64,000 nucleotides of DNA from Vreelandella halophila (GTDB lineage: Bacteria > Pseudomonadota > Gammaproteobacteria > Pseudomonadales > Oleiphilaceae), in the NCBI RefSeq assembly GCF_019903425.1, contig NZ_JACHUZ010000013.1, forward strand, positions 2,176,361-2,240,360, read 5' to 3'. The position numbers were made by a program, and so were the translations under genes. Of the stretch, positions 16,979 to 26,323 are shown one piece after another. How positions within the stretch are numbered: position 1 is the first letter of the stretch; every line of letters starts with the position of its first letter. Below the pieces are notes generated by a model. That model saw nothing but the letters and a program-made list of their open reading frames with translations. It searched no databases and was not told the origin of the DNA.

Positions 16979-17990
16979 CTTTTTCGCTCCATGGCCCTGG
17001 CAGTCCGGGGTGCATCAGCAGCTTTCACAGCGCCTCAGGGAAGGGCGCTTCCCGCATGCGTTGATGCTGCTGGGCCCAGCGGGGGTGGGCAAACGCCAGC
17101 TTGCGGTATCGCTGGCGTCACTGCTGTTGTGTGAGGCGCCAGTAAACGCCGGTGAGGGCATGAGCGCCTGCGGTGAGTGCAAGCAGTGCCGCCTGCTGGG
17201 CGGTGAGGGCCACCCGGACGCGCGCCGGCTCATGCCCACGGACCAGTCCCGCTATATCCGTATCCACCAGGTGAGGGCGCTCGGCGGCTTCGTGATGGAA
17301 AGCCCCCAGGTGGCGCGCCGGAAAGTGGCGGTCATTGAGCGTGCGGATCAGCTCAACCTCAATGCCGCCAACGCGCTGCTCAAGACCCTGGAGGAACCCC
17401 CTTCAGACACCTTCCTGCTGGTTCTCCAGCGTGAAGGGCAGCCCGTGCTTCCCACCATCCGGTCGCGCTGCCAGATCCTCCGGGTGGAGGCGCCCGGGAC
17501 CGCCGAGGCGAGGAACTGGCTGGCGGAGCGGCGTGACGAGGATGCGGCCGCGCTCGATCAGGCGCTGCGGTGGGCCGGCGGTGCGCCGCTGGAGGCGCTG
17601 CGGCTGCTGGAGGCGGACAGACCGGGGCAGCGGGCCCAGTGCCTGAAGGCCCTGCAGCAGGCGCTAAAATCCGAGATCACCATGTCCGAGGCGGTGAAAC
17701 CCTTCCTGGCCATGCCGCTGACCGAGGCGCTGGACCTGCTCCAGGGGTGGGCACTGGACCTGGCCCGGGCCGGGGCGGATCCGGAGGCCATTGCGGACAG
17801 TGAGGCGGCGCCGATGCTGAGGTTCCTGGCCGGGCGCCGGCATCCGGCGGAGCTCACCTCCCTTCATGAGGCCATCATGGAAGTCCGTCGCGGGCTGGAT
17901 TACAACGTCAATCCGGAGCTGGAACTGATCGGTGTCCTGGAGCGGTGGCGGCAGCTGATGCGCCGGCCAGGGGTGGCAAATCCGGCGTGA
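16944..17990 (+). CDS. holB: HolB, DNA polymerase III delta-prime subunit
   Basis: The 348-residue clamp-loader subunit has the altered P-loop GPAGVGKRQLA, in which the canonical Walker lysine-threonine is changed as in other delta-prime proteins. The zinc module CGECKQCRLL follows (the first cysteine of the four lies just before, at MSACG). The sensor segment LNAANALLKTLEEPP and IRSRCQILRV complete the family pattern. It starts inside the end of tgpA. It is usually found in a tmk-holB-pilZ order; pilZ follows here but tmk is absent. Confidence 0.93.
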   Translation: MADPETQPLQSDFFAPWPWQSGVHQQLSQRLREGRFPHALMLLGPAGVGKRQLAVSLASLLLCEAPVNAGEGMSACGECKQCRLLGGEGHPDARRLMPTDQSRYIRIHQVRALGGFVMESPQVARRKVAVIERADQLNLNAANALLKTLEEPPSDTFLLVLQREGQPVLPTIRSRCQILRVEAPGTAEARNWLAERRDEDAAALDQALRWAGGAPLEALRLLEADRPGQRAQCLKALQQALKSEITMSEAVKPFLAMPLTEALDLLQGWALDLARAGADPEAIADSEAAPMLRFLAGRRHPAELTSLHEAIMEVRRGLDYNVNPELELIGVLERWRQLMRRPGVANPA

Positions 17991-18038
17991 GCCGCTAGAC
18001 TGACGAAAAGCGCAAAACGGTAAGCAGACGGGAGAATC

Positions 18039-18389
18039 ATGGGGCCTGGAATCGGCGCACGCAGCGGTATCATGACGCTGACCATCAAGGACAAGGCGGT
18101 ACTCTATGCCGCCTACATGCCCTTCGTCCGCAATGGTGGCCTCTTCATTCCAACCCAGAAGAATTACCGCATGGGCGACGAGGTCTTTCTGCTGCTCAAC
18201 CTGATGGATGAGCCGGAGAAGATTCCGGTTGCCGGCAAGGTCGTCTGGGTTACTCCCAAAGGAGCCCAGGGTAATCGTGCTGCTGGTGTGGGTGTCCAGT
18301 TCAATGGTGACGACGAGACCGCGCGCACCAAGATCGAAGCTTACCTGGCCGGGTCCCTGAATTCGGACCGCCCGACCCACACTATGTGA
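18039..18389 (+). CDS. pilZ: PilZ, type IV pilus biogenesis protein
   Basis: The 116-residue protein has the founder-type PilZ sequence (SGIMTLTIKDKAVLYAAYMPF, then VAGKVVWVTPKGAQGNRAAG) and ends DRPTHTM, as in Pseudomonas PilZ. This branch is needed for type IV pili but lacks the RxxxR c-di-GMP-binding motif, so it probably acts through protein partners. GGGAG precedes the ATG. It follows holB, the conserved order, and its stop overlaps the start of the next gene. Confidence 0.95.
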   Translation: MGPGIGARSGIMTLTIKDKAVLYAAYMPFVRNGGLFIPTQKNYRMGDEVFLLLNLMDEPEKIPVAGKVVWVTPKGAQGNRAAGVGVQFNGDDETARTKIEAYLAGSLNSDRPTHTM

Positions 18390-19279
18390 CCATGGCCAAC
18401 GGTGAACCGGAACAGCTGACACTGGAGGTCCCCGCAGGCACCCTGGGCGCACTCGCCTGGGGCGATCCTTCCTCCCCCCTGATCATCGCCTTTCACGGCT
18501 GGCTGGATAACGCCGCGAGCTTCAGTCGGCTGGGGGCGGCTCTCGCCGGCAGCTATCGGGTGGTGGCGGTGGATCTGCCGGGCCACGGTCTCTCCTTCCA
18601 CAGGCCACCGGGCGCAAGTTACGAACTCCTGGACTATGTGCGGGACCTGGCACCACTATTTGACCGGTTGGCGCCGGAAGGCGCTGTTCTGCTGGGGCAT
18701 TCGCTGGGCGGGATCATTGCCAGCTTGCTCAGCGTGGCGATGCCGGAGCGGGTGAGGGCGCTGATGCTGGTGGACAGCCTTGGGCCGCTTACCGGCGATG
18801 CAGAATCCTTTCCTGACCAGCTCAAGCGGGCCGTTGACCGGGTGCGCCAGGGCAGTCGCGGGCGCTCGCCCCACTACGCGGATATTGGGGAAGCCATCGA
18901 AGCGCGCATGAAGGGCCGCATTCCGCTTTCCCGCATCGCCGCCGAATGCATTGTTCCGAGAAGTCTTCAGCGGGATCAGCAGGGCTGGCAGTGGGGAACG
19001 GATGCAAGACTGCGCTATCCCTCCATGCACCGGCTGGAAGAAGATGAAGTGAATGCCTATCTCGCGGCCATTGCCGCCCCCACCCTTCTCATAAGGGCCA
19101 GCCATGGCATGACTGCCTTCAAGCCGGAATGGATCGAGCACCGGCTGCCCAGTCTTGCCAACGCTGAGGTGATGGATGTGGAAGGGAGCCATCACTGTCA
19201 TCTGGACGCGGATGTCGAGGGTCTGGCCGAGGGATGCCTGAGCTGGCTGCGCGGCATTCCTTCCGCGCCCTTGCAATAA
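18386..19279 (+). CDS. Alpha/beta hydrolase
   Basis: The 297-residue protein shows the alpha/beta-hydrolase order: oxyanion segment AFHGWLDNAASF, the conserved DLPGHGLS, nucleophile elbow GHSLGG, and a late histidine in EGSHHCHLD. HGWLDNA is typical of serine hydrolases near pilZ in related genomes. The GTG start overlaps the pilZ stop (GTGA); ATG at 18392 is also possible. The substrate cannot be told from the sequence; esterase or lipase activity is the default guess. Confidence 0.85.
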   Translation: MTMANGEPEQLTLEVPAGTLGALAWGDPSSPLIIAFHGWLDNAASFSRLGAALAGSYRVVAVDLPGHGLSFHRPPGASYELLDYVRDLAPLFDRLAPEGAVLLGHSLGGIIASLLSVAMPERVRALMLVDSLGPLTGDAESFPDQLKRAVDRVRQGSRGRSPHYADIGEAIEARMKGRIPLSRIAAECIVPRSLQRDQQGWQWGTDARLRYPSMHRLEEDEVNAYLAAIAAPTLLIRASHGMTAFKPEWIEHRLPSLANAEVMDVEGSHHCHLDADVEGLAEGCLSWLRGIPSAPLQ

Positions 19280-19332
19280 CCACCCGCCGAACCCATTGTC
19301 ATTTCAGGATCCGGATCTGAAGGGAGCAGGTG

Positions 19333-20475
19333 ATGAATGAACCACAGACCGTGGCGCTGGTGCTCGGCAGTGGGGGTGCCCGGGGCTATGCGCATATTGG
19401 CGTGATTGAGGTGCTCAGGGAGCAGGGCTACAACATCGTGGCCATCTCCGGGGCCAGTATGGGGGCGCTTATTGGCGGCATGTATGCTGCTGGCAAGCTT
19501 CAGGCCTACAAGGACTGGGTCACCGGCCTGGATCAGCTGCAGCTGCTGCGCCTTCTGGACTTCTCCCTGGGGTCCCCAGGCGCGATCCGGGGTGAAAAGG
19601 TCTTCGGTGTAGTGCAGGAAATGCTGGGGGATCTGTGCATCGAGGATCTGCAGATTCCCTTCACAGCGGTGGCCACGGATCTGCTGGCGCATCAGGAGGT
19701 CTGGTTCCAGGAAGGGCCATTGCATCAGGCGGTGAGGGCCTCCACGGCCATTCCCAGCGTGATCACGCCGGTGATGCTCCACGGGCGTGTGCTGGTCGAT
19801 GGCGGCCTGCTTAATCCCCTGCCCATCATTCCCACGGTGGCATCCCATGCGGATATGATCATGGCCGTGAACCTGAGCGGCAACGACAAGCGCTATGCCA
19901 ATCTGCCACCACTTGATGAGTGGGCATCCCGCGAGCGCAAGCAGAACGAAGCGGCCGCCGAGGCTGCGGCACAGGCGGCGGCTGACGAGGAAGTGGATCC
20001 CGCGGAAGAGGTGGACGCCTCGCCGGATGAGTGGCTTGACAGGCTCAAGCAGCGTGCCGCCCGCTGGTTTGATTGGGACAGTCAGGACACTGCCGCGCGG
20101 CGCCGTGGCCGGGCCAGCAGTGAGGAGCAGGCCCTGGCCGAGGCACAGAAACGCCATGCCCGGGAAACCGCGGCTGGCAGAGGCAACGACGGCGACGATG
20201 CACGTGCCGTGAGCCTGCAGGAGCTGGGACTGGGCAAGTTTGATGTCATGAACCTGGCGATCGAGACCATGCAGGACTCGCTGACCCGCTACAAGATCGC
20301 CGGCTATCCGCCGGACATACTGATCAACTTCCCCAAGCACGTGTGCCGCTCGTTCGATTACCATCGTGCCCCGGAGCTGATCCAGCTGGGCCGGATGCTG
20401 GCGGAGGATGCCCTGGAGGACCATCGCAACGCGGGCACCGGCGAGCCCCGGATACCGGGAATGAACCGCCAATAA
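19333..20475 (+). CDS. Patatin-like phospholipase (RssA/NTE-like)
   Basis: The 380-residue protein starts with the glycine-rich oxyanion loop GSGGARGYAHIG. The GASMG elbow carries the catalytic serine, and VDGGLLNPLP carries the aspartate of the Ser-Asp dyad. These are the marks of patatin-type lipid acyl hydrolases. After residue ~195 there is a charged Ala/Glu-rich insertion (about residues 195-290) before the conserved C-terminal helices, which makes it longer than RssA. ATG at 19333 fits AGGGAG upstream; GTG at 19330 is also in frame. It stands alone between the hydrolase and prmB. Confidence 0.88.
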   Translation: MNEPQTVALVLGSGGARGYAHIGVIEVLREQGYNIVAISGASMGALIGGMYAAGKLQAYKDWVTGLDQLQLLRLLDFSLGSPGAIRGEKVFGVVQEMLGDLCIEDLQIPFTAVATDLLAHQEVWFQEGPLHQAVRASTAIPSVITPVMLHGRVLVDGGLLNPLPIIPTVASHADMIMAVNLSGNDKRYANLPPLDEWASRERKQNEAAAEAAAQAAADEEVDPAEEVDASPDEWLDRLKQRAARWFDWDSQDTAARRRGRASSEEQALAEAQKRHARETAAGRGNDGDDARAVSLQELGLGKFDVMNLAIETMQDSLTRYKIAGYPPDILINFPKHVCRSFDYHRAPELIQLGRMLAEDALEDHRNAGTGEPRIPGMNRQ

Positions 20476-20520
20476 CTGGTACAATCCCGGGTTTTACGGG
20501 ATGATTACCGGGAGTAATGG

Positions 20521-21432
20521 GTGAGCACCGAGGCCATTGAACAACTCCAGACCGTGCGCGATTGGCTGCGTTACGCGGTGTCACGGTTCACTCAGGCCGG
20601 CGTCTGGTGCGGTCACGGCACCGACAGCCACTGGGACGACGCGGTGCAGCTGCTGATGCAGACCCTCCATCTCCCCATGGACAATAACGTTCAGTTCCTG
20701 GATGCCCGTCTGACCCGCTCCGAGCGGGAACAGGTGCTTGAACGCATCGAACGCCGTGCCCGGGACCGGGTTCCGGTTCCGTATCTCACCGGGGAAGCCT
20801 TCTTCATGGGGCTGCCTTTCCACGTGGATGAACGGGTCCTGATCCCGCGCTCGCCCATCGGTGAGTTCCTGGCAACGGAAGGCGAGCCCTGGCTGGCAGG
20901 GCGGCCCGTGGAGCGCATTCTGGATCTGTGCGCCGGCAGCGGCTGCATCGGTATCGCGGCGGCCCATGTATTCCCGGAGGCCCACGTGGATCTAGGCGAG
21001 GTGTCGCCCGGAGCGGTTGAGGTGGCGGAAAACAATATCCGACGCCATGACCTGGAAGGGCAGGTGCGGGCCGTGACTTCGGACCTGTTCGACAGGCTCG
21101 ATGGCCCCTATGACCTGATCCTGGCGAATCCGCCCTACGTGGATGCCGGTGATATGGCGTCTCTGCCACCGGAATACCGGCATGAACCGGAGCTGGGACT
21201 GGCGGCCGGCAATGATGGCCTGGAGCTGATGCGCCGTATCCTGCGGGAGGCACCGGCGTATCTCGCGGAAGATGGCGTTCTGGTGGGCGAGGTGGGCAAC
21301 AGCCAGCCGGCTCTTGAGGCCGCCTTTCCCGGCGTGCCCTTCACCTGGCTTGAAATTGAAAACGGCGGTCACGGGGTCTTCGTGGTCGACGCGCAAACAC
21401 TGGCGCAGGCGGCGCCCCTGCTGAATGGATAG
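20521..21432 (+). CDS. prmB: PrmB, ribosomal protein L3 glutamine methyltransferase
   Basis: The enzyme (303 residues) methylates the amide nitrogen of a glutamine in ribosomal protein L3 with SAM. The N-terminal helical domain includes [12 protein letters not shown], a PrmB marker. The Rossmann core has [14 protein letters not shown] as motif I and N203-P-P-Y as the catalytic motif. The GTG start follows GGGAG. aroC starts five bases after the stop, and the prmB-aroC-MFS order is shared with Pseudomonas. Confidence 0.94.
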   Translation: MSTEAIEQLQTVRDWLRYAVSRFTQAGVWCGHGTDSHWDDAVQLLMQTLHLPMDNNVQFLDARLTRSEREQVLERIERRARDRVPVPYLTGEAFFMGLPFHVDERVLIPRSPIGEFLATEGEPWLAGRPVERILDLCAGSGCIGIAAAHVFPEAHVDLGEVSPGAVEVAENNIRRHDLEGQVRAVTSDLFDRLDGPYDLILANPPYVDAGDMASLPPEYRHEPELGLAAGNDGLELMRRILREAPAYLAEDGVLVGEVGNSQPALEAAFPGVPFTWLEIENGGHGVFVVDAQTLAQAAPLLNG

Positions 21433-21437
21433 AACCC

Positions 21438-22547
21438 ATGTCTGGCAATTCCTTCGGAACACTCTTCACCGTCTCCACCTTTGGCGAAAGCCACGGGCCG
21501 GCCCTGGGCTGCATCGTAGACGGCTGCCCGCCCGGGGTGCCGGTTTCTGCCGAGATGATCCAGGAAGACCTGGATCTGCGGCGGCCGGGCACCTCCCGGC
21601 ATACCACGCAACGGCGCGAGCCGGACGAGGTCCGGGTGCTGTCCGGCGTCTTTGAGGGTGTGACCACGGGGGCACCCATCGGTCTGCTCATTGAGAACAC
21701 GGACCAGCGCTCGAAGGACTATTCGAAGATCAAGGACCAGTTCCGGCCCGCTCACGCGGACTACACCTACTGGCACAAGTACGGCATCCGCGACTACCGC
21801 GGCGGTGGCCGCTCCTCGGCGCGGGAGACGGCCATGCGCGTGGCGGCCGGTGCCATTGCACGGGCCTTCCTGAAGGAAAAGGGCATCCGCATCCGCGGCT
21901 GCATGACCCAGCTCGGGCCCATTGAGCTGGGCATGACGGACTGGTCCGCTGTGCATGAGAACGCCTTCTTCTGCGCCGAGCCGGAGAAGGTTCCGGAGCT
22001 GGAGGCCTTCATGGACCAGCTGCGCAAGGAGGGGGATTCCGTTGGGGCGCGCATCCGGGTCGAGGCGGACGGTGTTATCCCGGGTCTCGGTGAACCGGTG
22101 TTCGACCGGCTGGACGCGGACTTGGCCAAGGCCCTGATGAGCATCAACGCCGTGAAGGGCGTGGAAATCGGGGCCGGTTTCGAGAGTGTGAGCCAGCGGG
22201 GCACCGAGCACCGTGACGAGATGACGCCGGACGGGTTCCTCTCCAATAACGCCGGTGGCGTGCTCGGAGGCATCAGCTCCGGGCAGCCGGTGGTGGCCAG
22301 CATGGCGCTCAAGCCCACCTCCAGCCTGCGGCTCCCGGGGCAGGGGATCGATGTGGACGGTAATCCTGTCGAGGTGGTGACCACGGGCCGGCATGACCCC
22401 TGTGTCGGCATCCGCGCCACCCCCATTGCGGAAGCCATGATGGCCATCGTGCTCATGGACCATTACCTGCGCCACCGCGCCCAGAATGCGGATGTGCAGG
22501 TGGAAACGCCGGATATCGAAAAGGCCCGCCGCCAGCAGGAGGGCTGA
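21438..22547 (+). CDS. aroC: AroC, chorismate synthase
   Basis: The 369-residue enzyme makes chorismate from EPSP with reduced FMN. The family signatures are clear: [18 protein letters not shown] near the N-terminus, [13 protein letters not shown] in the middle, and [14 protein letters not shown] near the C-terminus. It feeds the folate (pabB) and tryptophan branches also in this window. It sits in a tight operon with prmB upstream and an MFS gene that starts two bases after its stop. Confidence 0.97.
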   Translation: MSGNSFGTLFTVSTFGESHGPALGCIVDGCPPGVPVSAEMIQEDLDLRRPGTSRHTTQRREPDEVRVLSGVFEGVTTGAPIGLLIENTDQRSKDYSKIKDQFRPAHADYTYWHKYGIRDYRGGGRSSARETAMRVAAGAIARAFLKEKGIRIRGCMTQLGPIELGMTDWSAVHENAFFCAEPEKVPELEAFMDQLRKEGDSVGARIRVEADGVIPGLGEPVFDRLDADLAKALMSINAVKGVEIGAGFESVSQRGTEHRDEMTPDGFLSNNAGGVLGGISSGQPVVASMALKPTSSLRLPGQGIDVDGNPVEVVTTGRHDPCVGIRATPIAEAMMAIVLMDHYLRHRAQNADVQVETPDIEKARRQQEG

Positions 22548-22548
22548 T

Positions 22549-23721
22549 ATGGCGGCCTCCGAGGCGGGGACCTACTGGCGCCTGTCCAACCTCTATCTCT
22601 GGTTCTTCGCCGCCCTCGGGGTCTTCATGCCCTACTGGGCGCTCTACCTCGAGGACCAGGGCTTCCGTTACATCGAGATCGCCCTGCTCATGGCCACGCT
22701 GCAGGGCACCAAGATCATTGCCCCCAATCTCTGGGGCTGGCTCGGGGACCGTACCGGCAGGCGGCTGCGGCTGATCCGGTTCGGTTCCCTGCTGGCGCTG
22801 GTGTGCTTCAGCTTCGCCCTGTTGCGGCCTGGATTCTGGGGGCTGATGCTGGTGATGCTCTCGTTCAGCTTCTTCTGGAACGCGGTGCTGCCGCTGTTCG
22901 AGGTCATCACCCTGCACAACCTGGGCACCAGTTCCCGGCGCTATGGCCGGGTCCGTCTCTGGGGGTCGGTCGGGTTCATCCTGTCGGTGGCCGGGTTCGG
23001 GGCGGCGCTGGATTACATGGCGGTGTCGATCATGCCCTGGCTGGTGCTGCCCCTGTTTGCCGGGCTCTTCATGGCGTCGCTGTTCGTCCATGACGAGCCG
23101 AGCACCCGCAGGAAACCCCATCACGGGTCGGTTACGGCTATCCTGAAGCGGCCCGAGGTCTGGTCCTTCTTCATCCTGAACTTCATGCTCCAGGCCAGTC
23201 ACGGCCCCTACTACACCTTCTTTTCGATCCATCTTGAGCAGCTCGGCTACGCGAAGATCAGCACCGGCGCGCTCTGGGCCCTGGGCGTACTGGCGGAGGT
23301 CGGGCTCTTCCTGGTGATGCACCGGGTCCTGTCGGTCTACCCGATGCGGGCCATCATGCTCTGCGCGGCCGCGTTGACGGCGCTGCGCTGGCTGGTGATC
23401 GCGGAGTTCTCGCAGTTCCTGTGGATCCTCCTCGGGGCTCAGCTCCTGCACGCGGCCTCCTACGCCGCACTGCACGCGGCGTCGGTGCACTACATCCGGG
23501 TTCAGTTCGGTGAAGGGCATCAGGGACAGGGGCAGGCGCTTTACAGTGGCCTGACCTACGGGGCGGGCGGTGCTTTCGGTGCTTGGATTTCCGGGGTGCT
23601 GGTGGAGTGGGAAAGCACCGTCGCCGCCTTCCACGGCGGCGCCGGCTTCATGCTGTTGGGGATTGCCGCTGCCTGGCTCTGGATGCGGCCGGCGCCGCAA
23701 AGGGCGTACGCCAGCCAGTAG
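22549..23721 (+). CDS. MFS transporter (MFS_1-like, HcaT-type)
   Basis: The protein has 390 residues and about twelve membrane helices. The MFS loop between helices 2 and 3 reads GWLGDRTGRRLRL. The opening WRLSNLYLWFFAALGVFMPYW and the RLWGSVGFILSV segment match the branch annotated as 3-phenylpropionate or nucleoside:H+ symporter-like. A gene of this type follows aroC in Pseudomonas as well. ATG at 22549 has AGGAGG upstream. The substrate is unknown. The gene is convergent with the GST gene. Confidence 0.88.
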   Translation: MAASEAGTYWRLSNLYLWFFAALGVFMPYWALYLEDQGFRYIEIALLMATLQGTKIIAPNLWGWLGDRTGRRLRLIRFGSLLALVCFSFALLRPGFWGLMLVMLSFSFFWNAVLPLFEVITLHNLGTSSRRYGRVRLWGSVGFILSVAGFGAALDYMAVSIMPWLVLPLFAGLFMASLFVHDEPSTRRKPHHGSVTAILKRPEVWSFFILNFMLQASHGPYYTFFSIHLEQLGYAKISTGALWALGVLAEVGLFLVMHRVLSVYPMRAIMLCAAALTALRWLVIAEFSQFLWILLGAQLLHAASYAALHAASVHYIRVQFGEGHQGQGQALYSGLTYGAGGAFGAWISGVLVEWESTVAAFHGGAGFMLLGIAAAWLWMRPAPQRAYASQ

Positions 23722-23748
23722 TCGCGGCGGACCAACCCTTACGGCTCC

Positions 23749-24594
23749 TCAGAGGTTGTCGAAGTCACTGGCGTCGTGGCGCTCGGGCAGCTTGGTGCCT
23801 TCCTCGCCCCAGGTCTTGTTGACGATCCGGCCCCGTTGCACGGCCGGACGTTCAGCAATCTCATCCGCCCAGCGGACCACGTTGGTGTAGGTGTGCGCTT
23901 CCAGGAATTCGGCGGCGTCATAGACCTTGTTCTTCACCAACGCGCCATACCAGGGCCAGATCGCCATATCCGCAATCGTGTACTCATTCCCGGCAATATA
24001 GCGGTTCTCCGCCAGCTGCCGGTCCAGCACATCCAGCTGGCGTTTGACTTCCATGGTGAAGCGGTTGATGGGGTACTCGTAGGATTCCGGCGCGTAGGCG
24101 TAGAAATGACCGAAACCACCACCCAGCAGCGGCGCCATGCCCATCTGCCAGAAGAGCCAGGACAGGGTCTCGGTGCGCCCGTGGGTATCGCTGGGCAGGA
24201 AGGTGCCGAACTTCTCGGCCAGGTACAGCAGGATGTTGCCGGATTCAAAGATCCGCAGCGGCGGGTTCTGGGTGTGGTCCATCATCGCCGGGATCTTGGA
24301 GTTCGGGTTAACGCTGACGAAGCCGCTGCTGAACTGGTCGCCTTCCAGGATACTGATGGGCCAGGCATCGTATTCGGCCTCCGAATGGCCGGCTTCCAGC
24401 AGTTCTTCCAGCATGACCGTCACTTTTACGCCGTTGGGCGTGGCCAGTGAATAGAGCTGCAGCGGATGCTTGCCCACCGGCAGCTCCTTTTCGTGGGTGG
24501 GGCCGGCGATGGGGCGGTTGATGCTGGCAAAGCGTCCGCCACTGGCGTCTTCCCACTTCCAGACTTTCGGGGGCGTGTAGCTGTTGTCGCTCAT
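23749..24594 (-). CDS. yghU: YghU-like glutathione-dependent disulfide-bond oxidoreductase
   Basis: The 281-residue GST-superfamily protein matches YghU: YTPPKVWKWE at the start, QLYSLATPNGVKVTVMLEE in the thioredoxin fold, NPNSKIPAM, ESGNILLYLAEK, and a C-terminal helical domain. These enzymes use glutathione or glutathionylspermidine to reduce disulfides. I took ATG at 24594 (MSDNSYTPP) over the longer frame because it matches the family start and has GAGAG before it. The gene is convergent with the MFS gene and followed on the same strand by nothing obvious. Confidence 0.9.
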   Translation of the reverse strand: MSDNSYTPPKVWKWEDASGGRFASINRPIAGPTHEKELPVGKHPLQLYSLATPNGVKVTVMLEELLEAGHSEAEYDAWPISILEGDQFSSGFVSVNPNSKIPAMMDHTQNPPLRIFESGNILLYLAEKFGTFLPSDTHGRTETLSWLFWQMGMAPLLGGGFGHFYAYAPESYEYPINRFTMEVKRQLDVLDRQLAENRYIAGNEYTIADMAIWPWYGALVKNKVYDAAEFLEAHTYTNVVRWADEIAERPAVQRGRIVNKTWGEEGTKLPERHDASDFDNL

Positions 24595-24723
24595 GGTCGG
24601 AATCTCTCGCTGCATTGGTTTAGTTCCCACGGCAGAGCGTGGACAGCATGGAGTATGCCATCCGTTGGCGGTACTGAGCAGGGGGCAGAAAAAGGCGCTG
24701 TTTGTTACAGAACGTGCCGGGGC

Positions 24724-25122
24724 TCAGTAGGCATCCCGAATCAGGTCGATACCGGGCTTGAGAACGCGGCGCCACTGCGCATCCAGTGTCGGATCGTACT
24801 CGGGATCGTGCTTGCTGACGGCCTGCATCAGCGCATCCAGCCAGAGGGAATACCATTCGGGCAAGATGTTGTAGCCGTGTCTTGAGTGGCTCTGGCCGAG
24901 CTGTTTCAGCTTGGTATCGGGCATGCCGCGAGCGTATAGGATCAGCTGCATGATGCCATTGCGCAGGAGGTGGCGCTGCTGCTTCATGTCCGTATCGCGG
25001 AACTGGTCCTTGATGGTCTGCGAGCTGCTCATGAAGTAGTCGTAGAAATCGATGAAAAACTGCTCGTCTTTGCAGACCCGCCCATAACTCTGGAATACCG
25101 CTTCCACTTCCGAGCTGTCCAT
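24724..25122 (-). CDS. Single-domain globin
   Basis: The 132-residue protein has a globin-like helical pattern: an N-terminal A helix (EVEAVFQSYGRV), FIDFYDYFMSSS, and the F-helix area LGQSHSRHGYNILPEWYSLWLDALM. H79 or H82 is the likely proximal heme ligand; the spacing to PEWY is shifted by one compared with Vitreoscilla-type globins. H51 could be near the distal side. It may bind oxygen or nitric oxide, or act as a sensor. It stands alone between the LysR and yghU genes, all on the same strand. Confidence 0.75.
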   Translation of the reverse strand: MDSSEVEAVFQSYGRVCKDEQFFIDFYDYFMSSSQTIKDQFRDTDMKQQRHLLRNGIMQLILYARGMPDTKLKQLGQSHSRHGYNILPEWYSLWLDALMQAVSKHDPEYDPTLDAQWRRVLKPGIDLIRDAY

Positions 25123-25219
25123 GAAATCCCCTGTCTCTTTTGTGCCTGTCTATGATTGCCCGGGATTATAGATCAGTCGGCCGGGTTGGGCACAGCTTGG
25201 CGGATTCCTCATCGGCTTT

Positions 25220-26104
25220 TTATAGGCACGGGACCGCCAGTGCCTTTCCCTGAACGGTTTCAAGAAGCGCGCGGGCCGCTCTTCCGGGTTCCCGCCCCCT
25301 GACGCCAACGGCGCCCAGCATTCGGGTTACAGGCTCCGGAACATTGAGAGCTACCAGGGTGCTGTCGAGCATGGTGTTGGGCAGAACCGACCACCCAAGC
25401 CCCACACTGGTCATCATCTTGATGGTTTCCAGGTAGTTGGTGGGCATCTGGGCATCCAGTGTGATGCCGTGCTGGAGAAAGTGGTGGGAGACAACCCGGT
25501 AGGTTTCAGTATTGCTGTCGGGAAGGATGGCCTGGTACTGGGCGATGTCTTTGGGCGTCAGCTGAGGCTTCTGGGCCAGAGGGTGGTCCGGGCCACAGAC
25601 GAAACTCATAGGGTCTTCCCAGGCAAACCAGACCTGGAAACGCTCCATGATCCGGTCATTGAGTGTCACCCATGCAAGTGGGGCGTCGTGCTGGTGGAGC
25701 TGCTGGAAGACCTGTTCGGATTCGAGGAACTGGAGGTTGAAGGTCAGGTCGGGATGGGCCTTCTGCAGGGTGCGCAGCCAGTTGGGAAGATGGTGCAGGC
25801 CGATGTGGTGGCTGGTGATCAGCGACAGGGGGCCGTGCATCCGGTCGTCCAGGCTGGTGAGGGCTTCGCGGGCGTTGTGGAGTTCGTCCAGGACTTTCCG
25901 GGCATGGGGCAGCAGGGCGTGGCCGGCGTCGGTCAGCCTGAGGCTGCGGCCGCTGCGTTCGATGAGGGGGCGGCCCGTCTGGTGTTCGAGGGTAGCGATG
26001 CGTTTGCTGACGGCGGATTGGGTGAGGTGCAGGGCTTCTGCTGCCTCGGAGAAGGAGCCGGTGTCGATGACGGTGGTGAAGGCGATCAGTGATTGGGTGT
26101 CCAT
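25220..26104 (-). CDS. LysR-type transcriptional regulator
   Basis: The 294-residue protein has the LysR helix-turn-helix at residues 16-45 (GSFSEAAEALHLTQSAVSKRIATLE), then the linker helix and a periplasmic-binding-type effector domain (PLSLITSHHIGLHHLPNWL). It is divergent from leuC, the same arrangement as a LysR gene beside leuCD in Pseudomonas. That position suggests control of leuCDB, but it may act elsewhere. The effector is unknown. The intergenic region holds an inverted-repeat element between the two genes. Confidence 0.9.
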   Translation of the reverse strand: MDTQSLIAFTTVIDTGSFSEAAEALHLTQSAVSKRIATLEHQTGRPLIERSGRSLRLTDAGHALLPHARKVLDELHNAREALTSLDDRMHGPLSLITSHHIGLHHLPNWLRTLQKAHPDLTFNLQFLESEQVFQQLHQHDAPLAWVTLNDRIMERFQVWFAWEDPMSFVCGPDHPLAQKPQLTPKDIAQYQAILPDSNTETYRVVSHHFLQHGITLDAQMPTNYLETIKMMTSVGLGWSVLPNTMLDSTLVALNVPEPVTRMLGAVGVRGREPGRAARALLETVQGKALAVPCL

Positions 26105-26132
26105 TTCTGCAGGCTTTTCCAGCGTGGTTGCA

Positions 26133-26250
26133 GGGAATGAGGTGGTGGCAGTCCCTCACGGGAAACGCTGTGAATACATCCCTGTACGCTGCTCTTCCGC
26201 CATCCATGGCTCCAGAGCTTCCCGTGAGGGACTGCCACCACCTCATTCCC
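26133..26250. repeat. Element with perfect 32-bp inverted arms between the LysR gene and leuC
   Basis: The left arm (26133-26164) and the right arm (26219-26250) are exact reverse complements over 32 bases; the left arm begins GGGAATGAGGTGG and ends CACGGGAA. The 54-bp centre includes GTGAATACATCCCTGTA (26170-26186) and a CCATGG palindrome (26204-26209). It encodes nothing. Its size and structure suggest a MITE-like or long palindromic repeat. The RNA would form a strong cruciform or hairpin. It lies about 30 bp upstream of the LysR start and 217 bp before leuC. Confidence 0.8.
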
Positions 26251-26290
26251 CAGAGTGTGTTGCCGTTCGCGAACGTGCTCCAAGCATAAG

Positions 26291-26318
26291 CTGTAGGAGC
26301 CCGCCTTGCGTGCGATCC
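26291..26318 (+). repeat. Single REP-like sequence upstream of leuC
   Basis: CTGTAGGAGCCCGCC is followed by TTGCGTGCGAT. It shares the TGTAGGAGC core and GCGAT end with the pair at 3508-3573, with one arm only. It lies in the long leader between the inverted-repeat element and the hairpin at 26324. Confidence 0.6.
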
Positions 26319-26323
26319 GGGTT

